A stretch of 64,000 nucleotides of DNA from Desulfobacteraceae bacterium (GTDB taxonomy: Bacteria > Desulfobacterota > Desulfobacteria > Desulfobacterales > Desulfobacteraceae): NCBI GenBank assembly GCA_016744295.1, contig JADGEQ010000005.1:1-64000 (forward strand), read 5' to 3'. A program made the translations under genes and the position numbers. The notes under the pieces were generated by a model. It worked only from the letters and a program-made list of their open reading frames with translations, had not been told where the DNA came from and made no database searches. Positions 56,451 through 64,000 of this stretch are shown in pieces. Every line of letters begins with the position of its first letter. Position 1 is the first letter of the stretch.

Positions 56451-57270
56451 AACGAACCCCCATGGCCAATTCTTCTGCTGTCGGGACCCTGAAATGAAAC
56501 TTTACAACATTTTCTATTGCGCAAATTCCATACCCTTTTGTAGTTTTTGCGAGGATGGCAATGGGTTGATTCCCTTTATAGGTCCTTATTTCTTCAAAAG
56601 AACGTTTCAGCTCAGCCATATCATGCCCGGCACACCTGATCACCTTACAACCGAATGCATTAAACTTGCAGGACAGATCTTTATAGGAATCCATTGGAGA
56701 AAGAACTTCCTCAAGGGAGTCCATGGCCTGTAACCCGTTACAATCTATAATAATAATCAAATGATTTAATTGTTGTTTTACAGCAAACTGAACCGCCTCC
56801 CAATTGCTGCCTTCCTGCATTTCACCATCACCGACAATACAATAGCTGTTATACTCTTTTCTCCGAAGCTTTGCACCAAAAGCAATACCCACAGCCATGG
56901 GCAACCCATGACCAAGGGAGCCGCAACCGGCTTCAATACCATGCTGCAAACTTTGCTCAGCACACCCTTTTAAGAAGCTGGTTTGATAAAAAGTATCCCA
57001 ATCCTTTTGCCTAATATAACCGATATCTGCCAGGATTGCATAAAGCCCGTATGCACCGTGGGCCTTTGAGAATACCAATCGGTCCCTCCCCTCCCATTCA
57101 GGATCATCACCAATATTTAAAATATGATAATAAAGCAGGATTAATATATCAACACAGGACAAGGATGGCGCAATATGCCCGGCACCATTCTCAACAGCAA
57201 CCTCAACCAGTCTTTTCCGGATGAAATCCGCTTTTTTTTCAAGTTCTGTATTTTCTTTAATCTTTTTCAT
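56440..57270 (-). CDS. Transketolase-like TPP-binding subunit
   Basis: 276 aa. PP domain with GAGHIAPSLSCVDILILLYYHIL, FSKAHGAYGLYAIL, GSLGHGLPMAVGIAFG and the thiamine-diphosphate/Mg motif GDGEMQEGS...IIIDCNG. It forms a two-subunit enzyme with the overlapping downstream gene. It should transfer a two-carbon ketol unit, or carry out a related acyloin reaction, between sugar intermediates in this cluster (inference). Confidence 0.85.
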   Translation of the reverse strand: MKKIKENTELEKKADFIRKRLVEVAVENGAGHIAPSLSCVDILILLYYHILNIGDDPEWEGRDRLVFSKAHGAYGLYAILADIGYIRQKDWDTFYQTSFLKGCAEQSLQHGIEAGCGSLGHGLPMAVGIAFGAKLRRKEYNSYCIVGDGEMQEGSNWEAVQFAVKQQLNHLIIIIDCNGLQAMDSLEEVLSPMDSYKDLSCKFNAFGCKVIRCAGHDMAELKRSFEEIRTYKGNQPIAILAKTTKGYGICAIENVVKFHFRVPTAEELAMGVRYGK

Positions 57271-57297
57271 TAAAAACCTTCCATTATTGACAGGCTG

Positions 57298-58365
57298 CTA
57301 AATAAAATTCACATGATCATTGGGATGTGTTAATCCCCAAAGATAGCTGTTAATATTGTCCATCCTGCAGTTGATCCGGCACCCGGAAACCGACAAGTTT
57401 TTTTCAACAAAGACAAGAGAGTTTTTCCGTTTTTCCCCCTCCCAAATTTCTTGAAATGAATTATCCCCAATATTGCCATAAAAAAACCGCTCGTCATTAA
57501 GGTACATGCTACATCCCCATACATTTCCCCCGGCATCAACATATGACCAGAACGGCAACCCCAGGCACCTTTTATAAACTTTACAGCCCTGGTCCCAATT
57601 TTTCATGGTATTGAGCCTCACAATAACTGAGAAACTATCAGAATTATATTTTCCCAACTTTTCCGACAAATCTCCATATCGAGAATATACGATTCCTTTA
57701 TATTTTTCAGTAATACTTTGGGGGTGTTGTGAATAAGGCTTTACGACAAGATAGTCCATACCGATATCTTTTACAATTTTCACCAATTCTTCAATTTCTT
57801 CTTCAACCTCCGGCAAAAGAAGAATTTGGGCACCCAATGTACATTTCAATCCATGTTGCTGACGATATTTTACTGCAAACCGAAGATTGTCAATTACCCT
57901 GTTAAAATCCCCTGATTTTGTTCCGTGTACCTTAGCATAGGTATCAGGCGTACCTGCATTGATACTGAATTTAATCCATGAACAAAATGGAAGCACCTGC
58001 TCCACCATTTTTTTTTTAAACAATACACCATTTGAAGTAATGGCCACATCAATCCCGTTCTCTTTTGTAAGCCTGATAATATCAGCAATATCTTTATGCA
58101 GGAAGGGTTCTCCCTCACCTGCATACATGATTGATTTTAAGCCAAGCGACGCAAATTCCGGCAATCGCTTTTTAAAAATGGAAAAATCTATTTTTCGGGA
58201 GGCATATTGCATAAAATCCAAACCGCAAAAAGTGCACCGATGATTACATGCACCAATAGGACTGACTTCCATATATATCGGGTAGATCAATTCATTGTCC
58301 AGCCACTTTTTAACACGCGGAACATGGAATATCAACTTGTGGCTGTCCAGATTATATTTATCCAT
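57298..58365 (-). CDS. Radical SAM/SPASM domain enzyme (paralogue of 54810-55943)
   Basis: 355 aa. Radical SAM cluster Cys40-x3-Cys44-x2-Cys47 (GACNHRCTFC), YAGEGEPFLH, and a SPASM-like C-terminal cysteine set (CKVYKRCLGLPFWSYVDAGGNVWGCSMYL...CRINC). The N-terminus (LDSHKLIFHVPRVKKWLDNE) matches that of its paralogue. The substrate is unknown. It is 27 bp upstream of the transketolase-like genes on the same strand. Confidence 0.85.
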   Translation of the reverse strand: MDKYNLDSHKLIFHVPRVKKWLDNELIYPIYMEVSPIGACNHRCTFCGLDFMQYASRKIDFSIFKKRLPEFASLGLKSIMYAGEGEPFLHKDIADIIRLTKENGIDVAITSNGVLFKKKMVEQVLPFCSWIKFSINAGTPDTYAKVHGTKSGDFNRVIDNLRFAVKYRQQHGLKCTLGAQILLLPEVEEEIEELVKIVKDIGMDYLVVKPYSQHPQSITEKYKGIVYSRYGDLSEKLGKYNSDSFSVIVRLNTMKNWDQGCKVYKRCLGLPFWSYVDAGGNVWGCSMYLNDERFFYGNIGDNSFQEIWEGEKRKNSLVFVEKNLSVSGCRINCRMDNINSYLWGLTHPNDHVNFI

Positions 58366-58426
58366 ATCTTAAAGATTATTCCTAATATTATCTCAAATGT
58401 AAAAACCAATAATGCTCTCTATCGGC

Positions 58427-59416
58427 CTATTTACCCAAATACTGAAACCATTCCTTAGTTGCATCCTTTATTTGTCCGGGCGTCCAGACAGGAGCTTCTT
58501 TCCAGGAATCAATATTATTCAGCATAATTTTTACCCCTTCCTCAAAAGAAATATGGGCTTCCCATCCCAACATTTCCCGAACCTTGGAAACCTGGGCAAA
58601 GGTACAATCCGGCTCACCCGGTCTTTTGGGGATATATGTTACCTCCCCGCCCAGTAACTCGACAAGCCTGTTGATACTGTAAGTAAAACCGCAACCCAGA
58701 TTAAAAATTTCATTACACACATCTGATTGAGCCGCTTTAATATAGGCATCAACAATATCAGTCACAAATGCAAAATCACGGGTTTGATTCCCGTCTCCAA
58801 CAACCGTGAATGGCTTTCCAGCTAATTTTTGGGCAAGAAAAACACCAAATACAGCGCCATAGGTTCCAGATGTACGGGAACGGGGGCCGTAAACATTAAA
58901 CATTCGTAAGGAAACCGTTGGCAGGCCATAAACCTTCCCCCAATGCATAACATATTGTTCTGCTACATTTTTAGTTAATGCATATGGATACTCTACCCGG
59001 GTCTCTGCTGTTTCAGGCGTTGGAAATTCATCAGGGATCCCATAACAGGATGAAGAAGCTGCATAGACAAATCTTTTCACCCCACCTGCCCTTGATGCTT
59101 CAAGTACGTTGATTGTCCCGTCCACATTTGATCGATGATATTCAAAGGGATTTTTTATGGAAGGGACAATATCGGCCAAAGCTGCCAGATGAAACACCCA
59201 ATCCATATTTTTAAAACACCCTGCAATTTGATCATACTCTGCAATATCGGCTTCAATTAATTCCAGCGCCGGATTACCTTTATGATGTTCCAGATTTTGA
59301 AAGTGGCCTGTTGAAAAATTATCTATGACAGTTACAGAATGTCCCTCACCAAGAAGCCTGTCAACCAAATGGCTACCGATAAATCCAGCCCCACCGGTTA
59401 CAAGTGTTTTTTTCAC
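58427..59416 (-). CDS. NAD-dependent sugar epimerase/dehydratase
   Basis: 329-aa extended short-chain dehydrogenase, UDP-glucose 4-epimerase-like. The start is GTG 59416, preceded by AGGAGAG; a longer frame to 59443 lacks a site. Motifs: VTGGAGFIGSHL (about 4-16), HLAALADIVPS, catalytic Tyr-Lys in EYPYALTKNVAEQY, and SLRMFNVYGPRS. It probably interconverts a nucleotide sugar of this cluster. It is the first gene of the minus-strand operon running to the nucleotidyltransferase at 52619 (inference from spacing). Confidence 0.88.
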   Translation of the reverse strand: MKKTLVTGGAGFIGSHLVDRLLGEGHSVTVIDNFSTGHFQNLEHHKGNPALELIEADIAEYDQIAGCFKNMDWVFHLAALADIVPSIKNPFEYHRSNVDGTINVLEASRAGGVKRFVYAASSSCYGIPDEFPTPETAETRVEYPYALTKNVAEQYVMHWGKVYGLPTVSLRMFNVYGPRSRTSGTYGAVFGVFLAQKLAGKPFTVVGDGNQTRDFAFVTDIVDAYIKAAQSDVCNEIFNLGCGFTYSINRLVELLGGEVTYIPKRPGEPDCTFAQVSKVREMLGWEAHISFEEGVKIMLNNIDSWKEAPVWTPGQIKDATKEWFQYLGK

Positions 59417-59629
59417 AATCTCTCCTGTTAATATTGAATTCAATTTGTCGAAATGACGCTACCATATTCATTTTCCCTTTGCAATGATATGCACCTTAAA
59501 TTAAGAGTTTTCATATTTATATATATATTGCCTTTTGCATTTAAGTAATGATATGGATTAGCCGATTTGCATGTAATTAACAGGGCGGAGCTATATATAT
59601 CAACATCCAAGTAAAAATGCGCACAAAGT

Positions 59630-62047
59630 ATGAAAACCTTCAAAATCAGTGATAAAGACTCCTTGGGAAGGAGTAAAATCTGGTCTTTGGCAAATGAAAA
59701 TAATTTTCAAATTATCATTGACCATTTGTTGGAAACAGGCATTCCTGAAAATGATCTGGGGGATGCACTATTCAAGATATCGGATCAGGCCATTGAAGAA
59801 AAACAATTTACTGCAGCGATTGCCATACTAAATTTTCTTGTACAAGCCCTTGAAGATCAGTCTGAAGCCCCTCGGCTGTTAAAAAAAATTGGGGATATTT
59901 ATATCCTGATTTCAGCATTTGACAAAGCAAGAGAATATTATGGAAAACTGCCCCTGACTCTGGATAATATCAAGCTTTGTTTAGAAATATATACTCATAC
60001 GATCGATATTGAGGGGCTGCTATCTTTGCGAGACACAATTCTCAACCGAGTCAAGGAAACAGACCGAGAAAAGATACATTCTTTAACAAACGAAGCAGTA
60101 TTAAAAATATATGCCGCCCCCCCAATATTAAATTCTCATGTTAATTTGTGTAAAGACAATATTGCATGTCTAAAAGGAATTTACCCGTTCTCTCAAGATA
60201 TTAGTAATTACAATGATCTGTTTTCTTTCGATCCATCCCAAATCGCACAAACTAAGATCATTAAAATTTCAGACCATTTCTATACGAAACAAGACGACAT
60301 CTGGTCAAAATCATTCTCCATAGAGGATATTCAAGAAAAGAGGATAGAACAAAATGGTAGCGATATAATCCTCCATTGTAACTCTTTTGAATCCTTTTCT
60401 GATTTTATTAATCTCATTAAAACAAACAAGCCTGAATTCATTAAAAAAGAATGCCGTGTAATTATTGACTTTAAAATACTTTGGCAGGCAATAACGGTAA
60501 TCAATCTATCGCCACTAATTAATTGTGATTTTGTTATCCGATTTATTGAAAAAAAACACCTTAAATCACAATTAACACACCTGTTACTTGAAAGAAAGTT
60601 ACCTGTCGCAGATCGGGTTATATATTTTTCAAAAGATGATCCTGATTTTTTTTCACAGTTTGTAAATCCGATACTAATAGATTGCGAAAAAATAGTATTG
60701 GATAAAATTGATCAACTTGAAAAATATTACTCCCAATTATTTCCAAAAGATTATCAAAGCAAGGTCATCGAAAAAATAAGAACCGGTCAAAAATTAAATA
60801 TTCTTTTGTGTACATCCAGATATACTACCTATCTCCAACACTCTACCCGTGACATTGCTACAGGATTTGAACAATTAGGCCATAATACCCTTATCCAAGT
60901 TGAAGATGAAGATGCCGGTATGGGCAATAGAAAAGATGTAACCATTGAAAATTTAATTAACTTTAAACCAGATATCATTTTTGCCATTAATCATCTACGT
61001 TGTTCCACCTTTCCATGGTTCCCGAAGAGTATTCCGTTTGTTACCTGGATTCAGGATCTAATGCCCCACCTAATAAATCTTGACGATCCCCACTTAATTA
61101 CTAATTGTGATCATATTTTTTCATTTTCAAAAGCCTGGATCTTAAATTTTTTTGGAAATCATGCGGCTTTATCCGGGAAAAAAATTCATCTGCTTCCGAT
61201 ACCTGCAAACCCAAACATATATTTTCCACTTAAGATAAAAAAAAAATATGACGTAACTTATATCTCCCATATCCATCATCCTGATACGACTTTAATAGGA
61301 ATAGAAGATTGTAAAAATGGATTACCGGAATGGACGGATAAAAACTCTCATATATTTCTTCAAAAAGTTGTTAAGGCAATTGAAGGAATGCCGATGGATG
61401 CCTTATCGGACATGTACTCATCCCATAAGAATCACCTTTCTTTTGCAAAAAAGATTTGTGATGATGTCGACATTCCCTTTAATGATAATTTATTTAAATT
61501 AATTAAAAGTATAGATGATGAGGGCAACCCTAGCCGATTCCATCGACATTTTTTGTTTTCAATGAAAGCAAAGCCAATAATAGCGCTTTTACAAAATGGT
61601 ATCGATTTAAAACTTTTTGGAATGAATTGGGACAAATACCCAAACTTCAAAGAAAATAGTTTAGGATCTGTTAAAAATGGGAAAGACCTGAATATTTTAA
61701 TAAATGAAACACGAATTAATCTGAATATAAGCCCTGGCACGTCTTACCATATGAAAGTTCCCGAAGTAATTGCAACAAAAAGCTTTATGCTGACCAGGAA
61801 AATAGAAGAAGACACCATGCCCATTGATAAATTATTCGAAACAGACAAAGAGATCATTTTATTTAAAAATGAAAATGATCTCATAAAAATAATTGAGTTT
61901 TATCTTTCCAATAGAGAGGAACGTGAAAAAGTCGAGCAGGCTGCATATAACAAATTATTGAGCCATTATACCGTTAAAAAAGCGGCTTCATTTATTTTAG
62001 AAAAAATAAACTCAACAGAAAAATCCAAACAACATGAAATATTCTGA
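59630..62047 (+). CDS. TPR / CgeB-like glycosyltransferase
   Basis: 805 aa, no signal peptide. N-terminal helical repeat region with TPR-like pairs (about 25-130). The C-terminal part (about 385-800) is GT-B-like: LNILLCTSRYTTYLQHSTRD, FKPDIIFAINHL, VTWIQDLMPH, LKLFGMNW, NISPGTSYHMKVPEVIATKSFMLTRKIE as in CgeB/GT family 1 enzymes. Middle part unrecognised. No clear Shine-Dalgarno sequence is seen before ATG 59630. It overlaps the next gene by 14 bp. AT content is visibly higher than upstream. Confidence 0.75.
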   Translation: MKTFKISDKDSLGRSKIWSLANENNFQIIIDHLLETGIPENDLGDALFKISDQAIEEKQFTAAIAILNFLVQALEDQSEAPRLLKKIGDIYILISAFDKAREYYGKLPLTLDNIKLCLEIYTHTIDIEGLLSLRDTILNRVKETDREKIHSLTNEAVLKIYAAPPILNSHVNLCKDNIACLKGIYPFSQDISNYNDLFSFDPSQIAQTKIIKISDHFYTKQDDIWSKSFSIEDIQEKRIEQNGSDIILHCNSFESFSDFINLIKTNKPEFIKKECRVIIDFKILWQAITVINLSPLINCDFVIRFIEKKHLKSQLTHLLLERKLPVADRVIYFSKDDPDFFSQFVNPILIDCEKIVLDKIDQLEKYYSQLFPKDYQSKVIEKIRTGQKLNILLCTSRYTTYLQHSTRDIATGFEQLGHNTLIQVEDEDAGMGNRKDVTIENLINFKPDIIFAINHLRCSTFPWFPKSIPFVTWIQDLMPHLINLDDPHLITNCDHIFSFSKAWILNFFGNHAALSGKKIHLLPIPANPNIYFPLKIKKKYDVTYISHIHHPDTTLIGIEDCKNGLPEWTDKNSHIFLQKVVKAIEGMPMDALSDMYSSHKNHLSFAKKICDDVDIPFNDNLFKLIKSIDDEGNPSRFHRHFLFSMKAKPIIALLQNGIDLKLFGMNWDKYPNFKENSLGSVKNGKDLNILINETRINLNISPGTSYHMKVPEVIATKSFMLTRKIEEDTMPIDKLFETDKEIILFKNENDLIKIIEFYLSNREEREKVEQAAYNKLLSHYTVKKAASFILEKINSTEKSKQHEIF

Positions 62048-63116
62048 CTGTAATAAACACTTTAACTTCTGCACCCAGCCATGGTTCAATCTGTTCCTGC
62101 ATAATTCAGGCAGAATCCAACCTTGCTGTATGAACTCAACTTCAATAGGAAATATACTTAAGCATGATATAAATGATATCTGGAATGGTGAAAAAATAAA
62201 ACAAATCAGAAAATCGATTCTTGCAAGAGACTATGCCTCCGCTGGATGCAAAACCGGATGTCCCATCCGATATCAATTGGAACAAGAAAGCAACATATGC
62301 AGTTTCCCTCAAGACTGGGGGAGCACATCAGTTGTCGATAAGCAATTTGAAATGAATTTTAAGCGGCTTATCGACAATTTGGAACATAGACTTATAGACG
62401 CAAATAATCTCCCATTGTATGTTGACATCCAACCGACTGAAGCATGTAATATGGCCTGCATCATGTGCCACCAAAAACATGGAAATAAAACAAATATCAC
62501 ATCTGACGCTATAGCCCGATTTCTCAACTGGAGTGACGTCATCCATACCCTGCGGTTTCAGGGAGGTGAAATTTTTGTTGATCCCAATTTTTCAACTTTT
62601 CTTCACAAGTTAAAAAATAAATTACAACCATTTCAAAAAATTCACATCATTACCAATGGTAGTCTAATTGACGAAAAAAGTATTAGGAAACTGACAGCCC
62701 CCCCCAACCCCATACATTTCATTGTATCGATTGATGCAGTGGAAGCTAAGATTTATAAAAAAATTCGTCGTTCACCCTTGTTTCATAAAGCTTGGAAATC
62801 GTTGGATGTCTTGGCTCATATCCAAAAGGATATAGGAAGAAATGATATTGTACAGTGGAACTTTGTGGTAATGAAAAGCAATTTTCATCAAATTGATACA
62901 GCCATTAGAATAGCAACAGAACTCAATACAAAAATTTATTTCCAACCCATTATTGGGTCATACCCTGAAGAAAACATTTTTGATTATGACACAATTCGTC
63001 CTGAAAGAACTCTGGAGTATCTTGATGACTGTATTCAATTAACATCAGACTTTTCAGTTCCAAACGCGTCACTCCAAAATCTCCAAAAAAGGCTCTCAAA
63101 AGGCATCACACTTTAA
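62034..63116 (+). CDS. Radical SAM protein with N-terminal SPASM-like cysteines
   Basis: 360 aa. The radical SAM motif is Cys138-x3-Cys142-x2-Cys145 (EACNMACIMC), followed by a half-barrel (LRFQGGEIFVDPNF, IHIITNGSL, FIVSIDAV). Ahead of it, residues 13-76 hold FCTQPWFNLFLHNSGRIQPCC...GNILKHDINDIWNG...CKTGC, the normal composition of a C-terminal SPASM/twitch region. The order is thus reversed. Overlap with the preceding glycosyltransferase suggests coupled function. Substrate unknown. Confidence 0.8.
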   Translation: MKYSDCNKHFNFCTQPWFNLFLHNSGRIQPCCMNSTSIGNILKHDINDIWNGEKIKQIRKSILARDYASAGCKTGCPIRYQLEQESNICSFPQDWGSTSVVDKQFEMNFKRLIDNLEHRLIDANNLPLYVDIQPTEACNMACIMCHQKHGNKTNITSDAIARFLNWSDVIHTLRFQGGEIFVDPNFSTFLHKLKNKLQPFQKIHIITNGSLIDEKSIRKLTAPPNPIHFIVSIDAVEAKIYKKIRRSPLFHKAWKSLDVLAHIQKDIGRNDIVQWNFVVMKSNFHQIDTAIRIATELNTKIYFQPIIGSYPEENIFDYDTIRPERTLEYLDDCIQLTSDFSVPNASLQNLQKRLSKGITL

Positions 63117-63128
63117 AACCGAACAATT

Positions 63129-64000
63129 ATGAATTCCACATTAAAAATACTTGGGTTAGGCCGGTGTGCAGTTGGGCTTTTGAGAAAAAGAACCCTTAAT
63201 ATTCGGGAATCCAATTTCACGCCAAATCAAAAGATACAATTTGATCATCACTATATTCTAAACCCTTTTTCCTGTATTCAGTCTAATATCTCTGATGTGG
63301 CAAAGCAAGCATTGGCACACAACCAATGCACCCCAACCTTGCCAGATCAGCTTCATTGCCTTGATCGAATTGAGGAGTACCAAGTTTGTGCCATTGAAAT
63401 TTTTCCTCCCTCAAAACTTTATCTCCACAAAGCATACAAAATTTTTGCATGTTTTGAATCCTTTACAAAAGAATTACAAAAAAATGGTTTTACCCCAGTA
63501 ACCCATAACTATCCAGAGCATGCCAATCATCTTGATCCAGAAGTCTATATTAGAAACCTTGCTAATCTTATTAAATCAATCAAAGAAAGAAACAAGTCCA
63601 TTTCAATTGTTCTCTTAAATGGAGAATTATTATATGATCAGGCAGGAAAACAATTAAGCTCCCCTCTTCTGCATAAGATTATGGATAAAGTCAAAAATCG
63701 TGGGCTGCAATTTTTTGAAGACATCACTTTGCTTGATATTAACGACAACCTTTTGGAATTATCAAAAAAGCACCGGGGGTTTTTTGAAACCGAATTCCCA
63801 CTTCTTTATATCCGGCATCAACCAGATCTTCAGCCCATAGAAGTCGCACGTGATTGTAAACATGCTTCTCCAACATTACGTCAGGATTTTGCCTTCTCTT
63901 TTTATAATTTTCTTACGGAACTTGGTTATTCTTTACCCAAAAGTGGAAAGTACATCCAAGCAAAAGAATCCTTACCATACGACTATAGACATCGGGCTGA
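63129..64000 (+). CDS. Unrecognised protein, truncated by the window end
   Basis: Open frame of 290 codons from ATG 63129 with no stop before the end. The product begins MNSTLKILGLGRCAVGLLRK. No convincing Shine-Dalgarno sequence. Alternating hydrophobic strands and helices suggest a soluble alpha/beta protein; NLIKSIKERNKSISIVLLNGE and FFETEFPLLYIR are visible but assign no family. It lies 12 bp after the permuted radical SAM gene and has the same AT-rich composition, so it probably belongs to the same transcript. Confidence 0.6.
   Translation, partial: MNSTLKILGLGRCAVGLLRKRTLNIRESNFTPNQKIQFDHHYILNPFSCIQSNISDVAKQALAHNQCTPTLPDQLHCLDRIEEYQVCAIEIFPPSKLYLHKAYKIFACFESFTKELQKNGFTPVTHNYPEHANHLDPEVYIRNLANLIKSIKERNKSISIVLLNGELLYDQAGKQLSSPLLHKIMDKVKNRGLQFFEDITLLDINDNLLELSKKHRGFFETEFPLLYIRHQPDLQPIEVARDCKHASPTLRQDFAFSFYNFLTELGYSLPKSGKYIQAKESLPYDYRHRA

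Overview
The window looks like a chromosomal segment of a motile, anaerobic, Gram-negative Desulfobacterota member, most likely of the order Desulfobacterales. This is an inference from protein style, from a probable double-selenocysteine protein, from several thiolase-type acyl-CoA enzymes, from a CheA-CheW-CheB-CheR cluster, and from a pseudaminic-acid/Maf glycosylation locus. No rRNA, CRISPR array, insertion sequence or prophage was seen. Five tRNA genes are present.

Layout. 0-2.5 kb: tRNA-Thr and tRNA-Tyr on the minus strand with a strong promoter, a LysM-type lytic transglycosylase (MltD-like), and tRNA-Arg. 2.5-3.8 kb: a U32-family protein. 3.9-11.3 kb: a chemosensory operon of hybrid CheA, CheW, CheB, CheR and a HEAT-repeat/receiver protein. 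11.3-13.2 kb: a class A penicillin-binding protein whose last codons form a tandem repeat. 13.3-21.8 kb (minus): thiolase, a 51-aa membrane protein, an AI-2E-family permease, gyrA, radC, a small Cys-rich protein, pgk and an unknown gene. 22-30.2 kb (plus): a TANGO2/NRDE protein, a thiolase-like protein, a rhodanese-DsbD fusion read through two in-frame UGA codons, a GcvH-like protein, and a zinc-ribbon/pseudokinase/trypsin/TPR membrane protein. 30.2-35.1 kb (minus): rarA, der, and a nucleotide-cyclase/TPR protein. 35.5-36.3 kb: a small coiled-coil protein, then tRNA-Lys and tRNA-Glu with both promoter and terminator visible.

36.4-52.6 kb is a nonulosonic-acid/flagellar-glycosylation region: methylase, PseA-type amidotransferase with its HisF/HisH-like partners, two glycosyltransferase-like proteins, PseI, a PseG-acetyltransferase fusion, PseF, a second NeuB-family synthase, PseB, a YkgJ-type cysteine-cluster protein, and a large Maf (DUF115) glycosyltransferase with TPRs. 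A PseC aminotransferase is not in the window. 52.6-64 kb continues with a less familiar sugar cluster: a nucleotidyltransferase, an HldE-like protein with swapped domains, two related radical SAM/SPASM enzymes, a two-subunit transketolase-like TPP enzyme without the usual third domain, a sugar epimerase, a TPR-CgeB-like glycosyltransferase, a radical SAM protein with its SPASM-like cysteines at the N-terminus, and an unknown gene running off the end. Together these suggest synthesis and transfer of unusual sugars, probably to flagellin or surface polysaccharide.

The strongest individual signal is the rhodanese-DsbD fusion at 24547-26301. The two UGA codons fall exactly where this rhodanese subtype has its two active-loop cysteines, and a hairpin with a GU-containing loop lies 14 nt after the second UGA.
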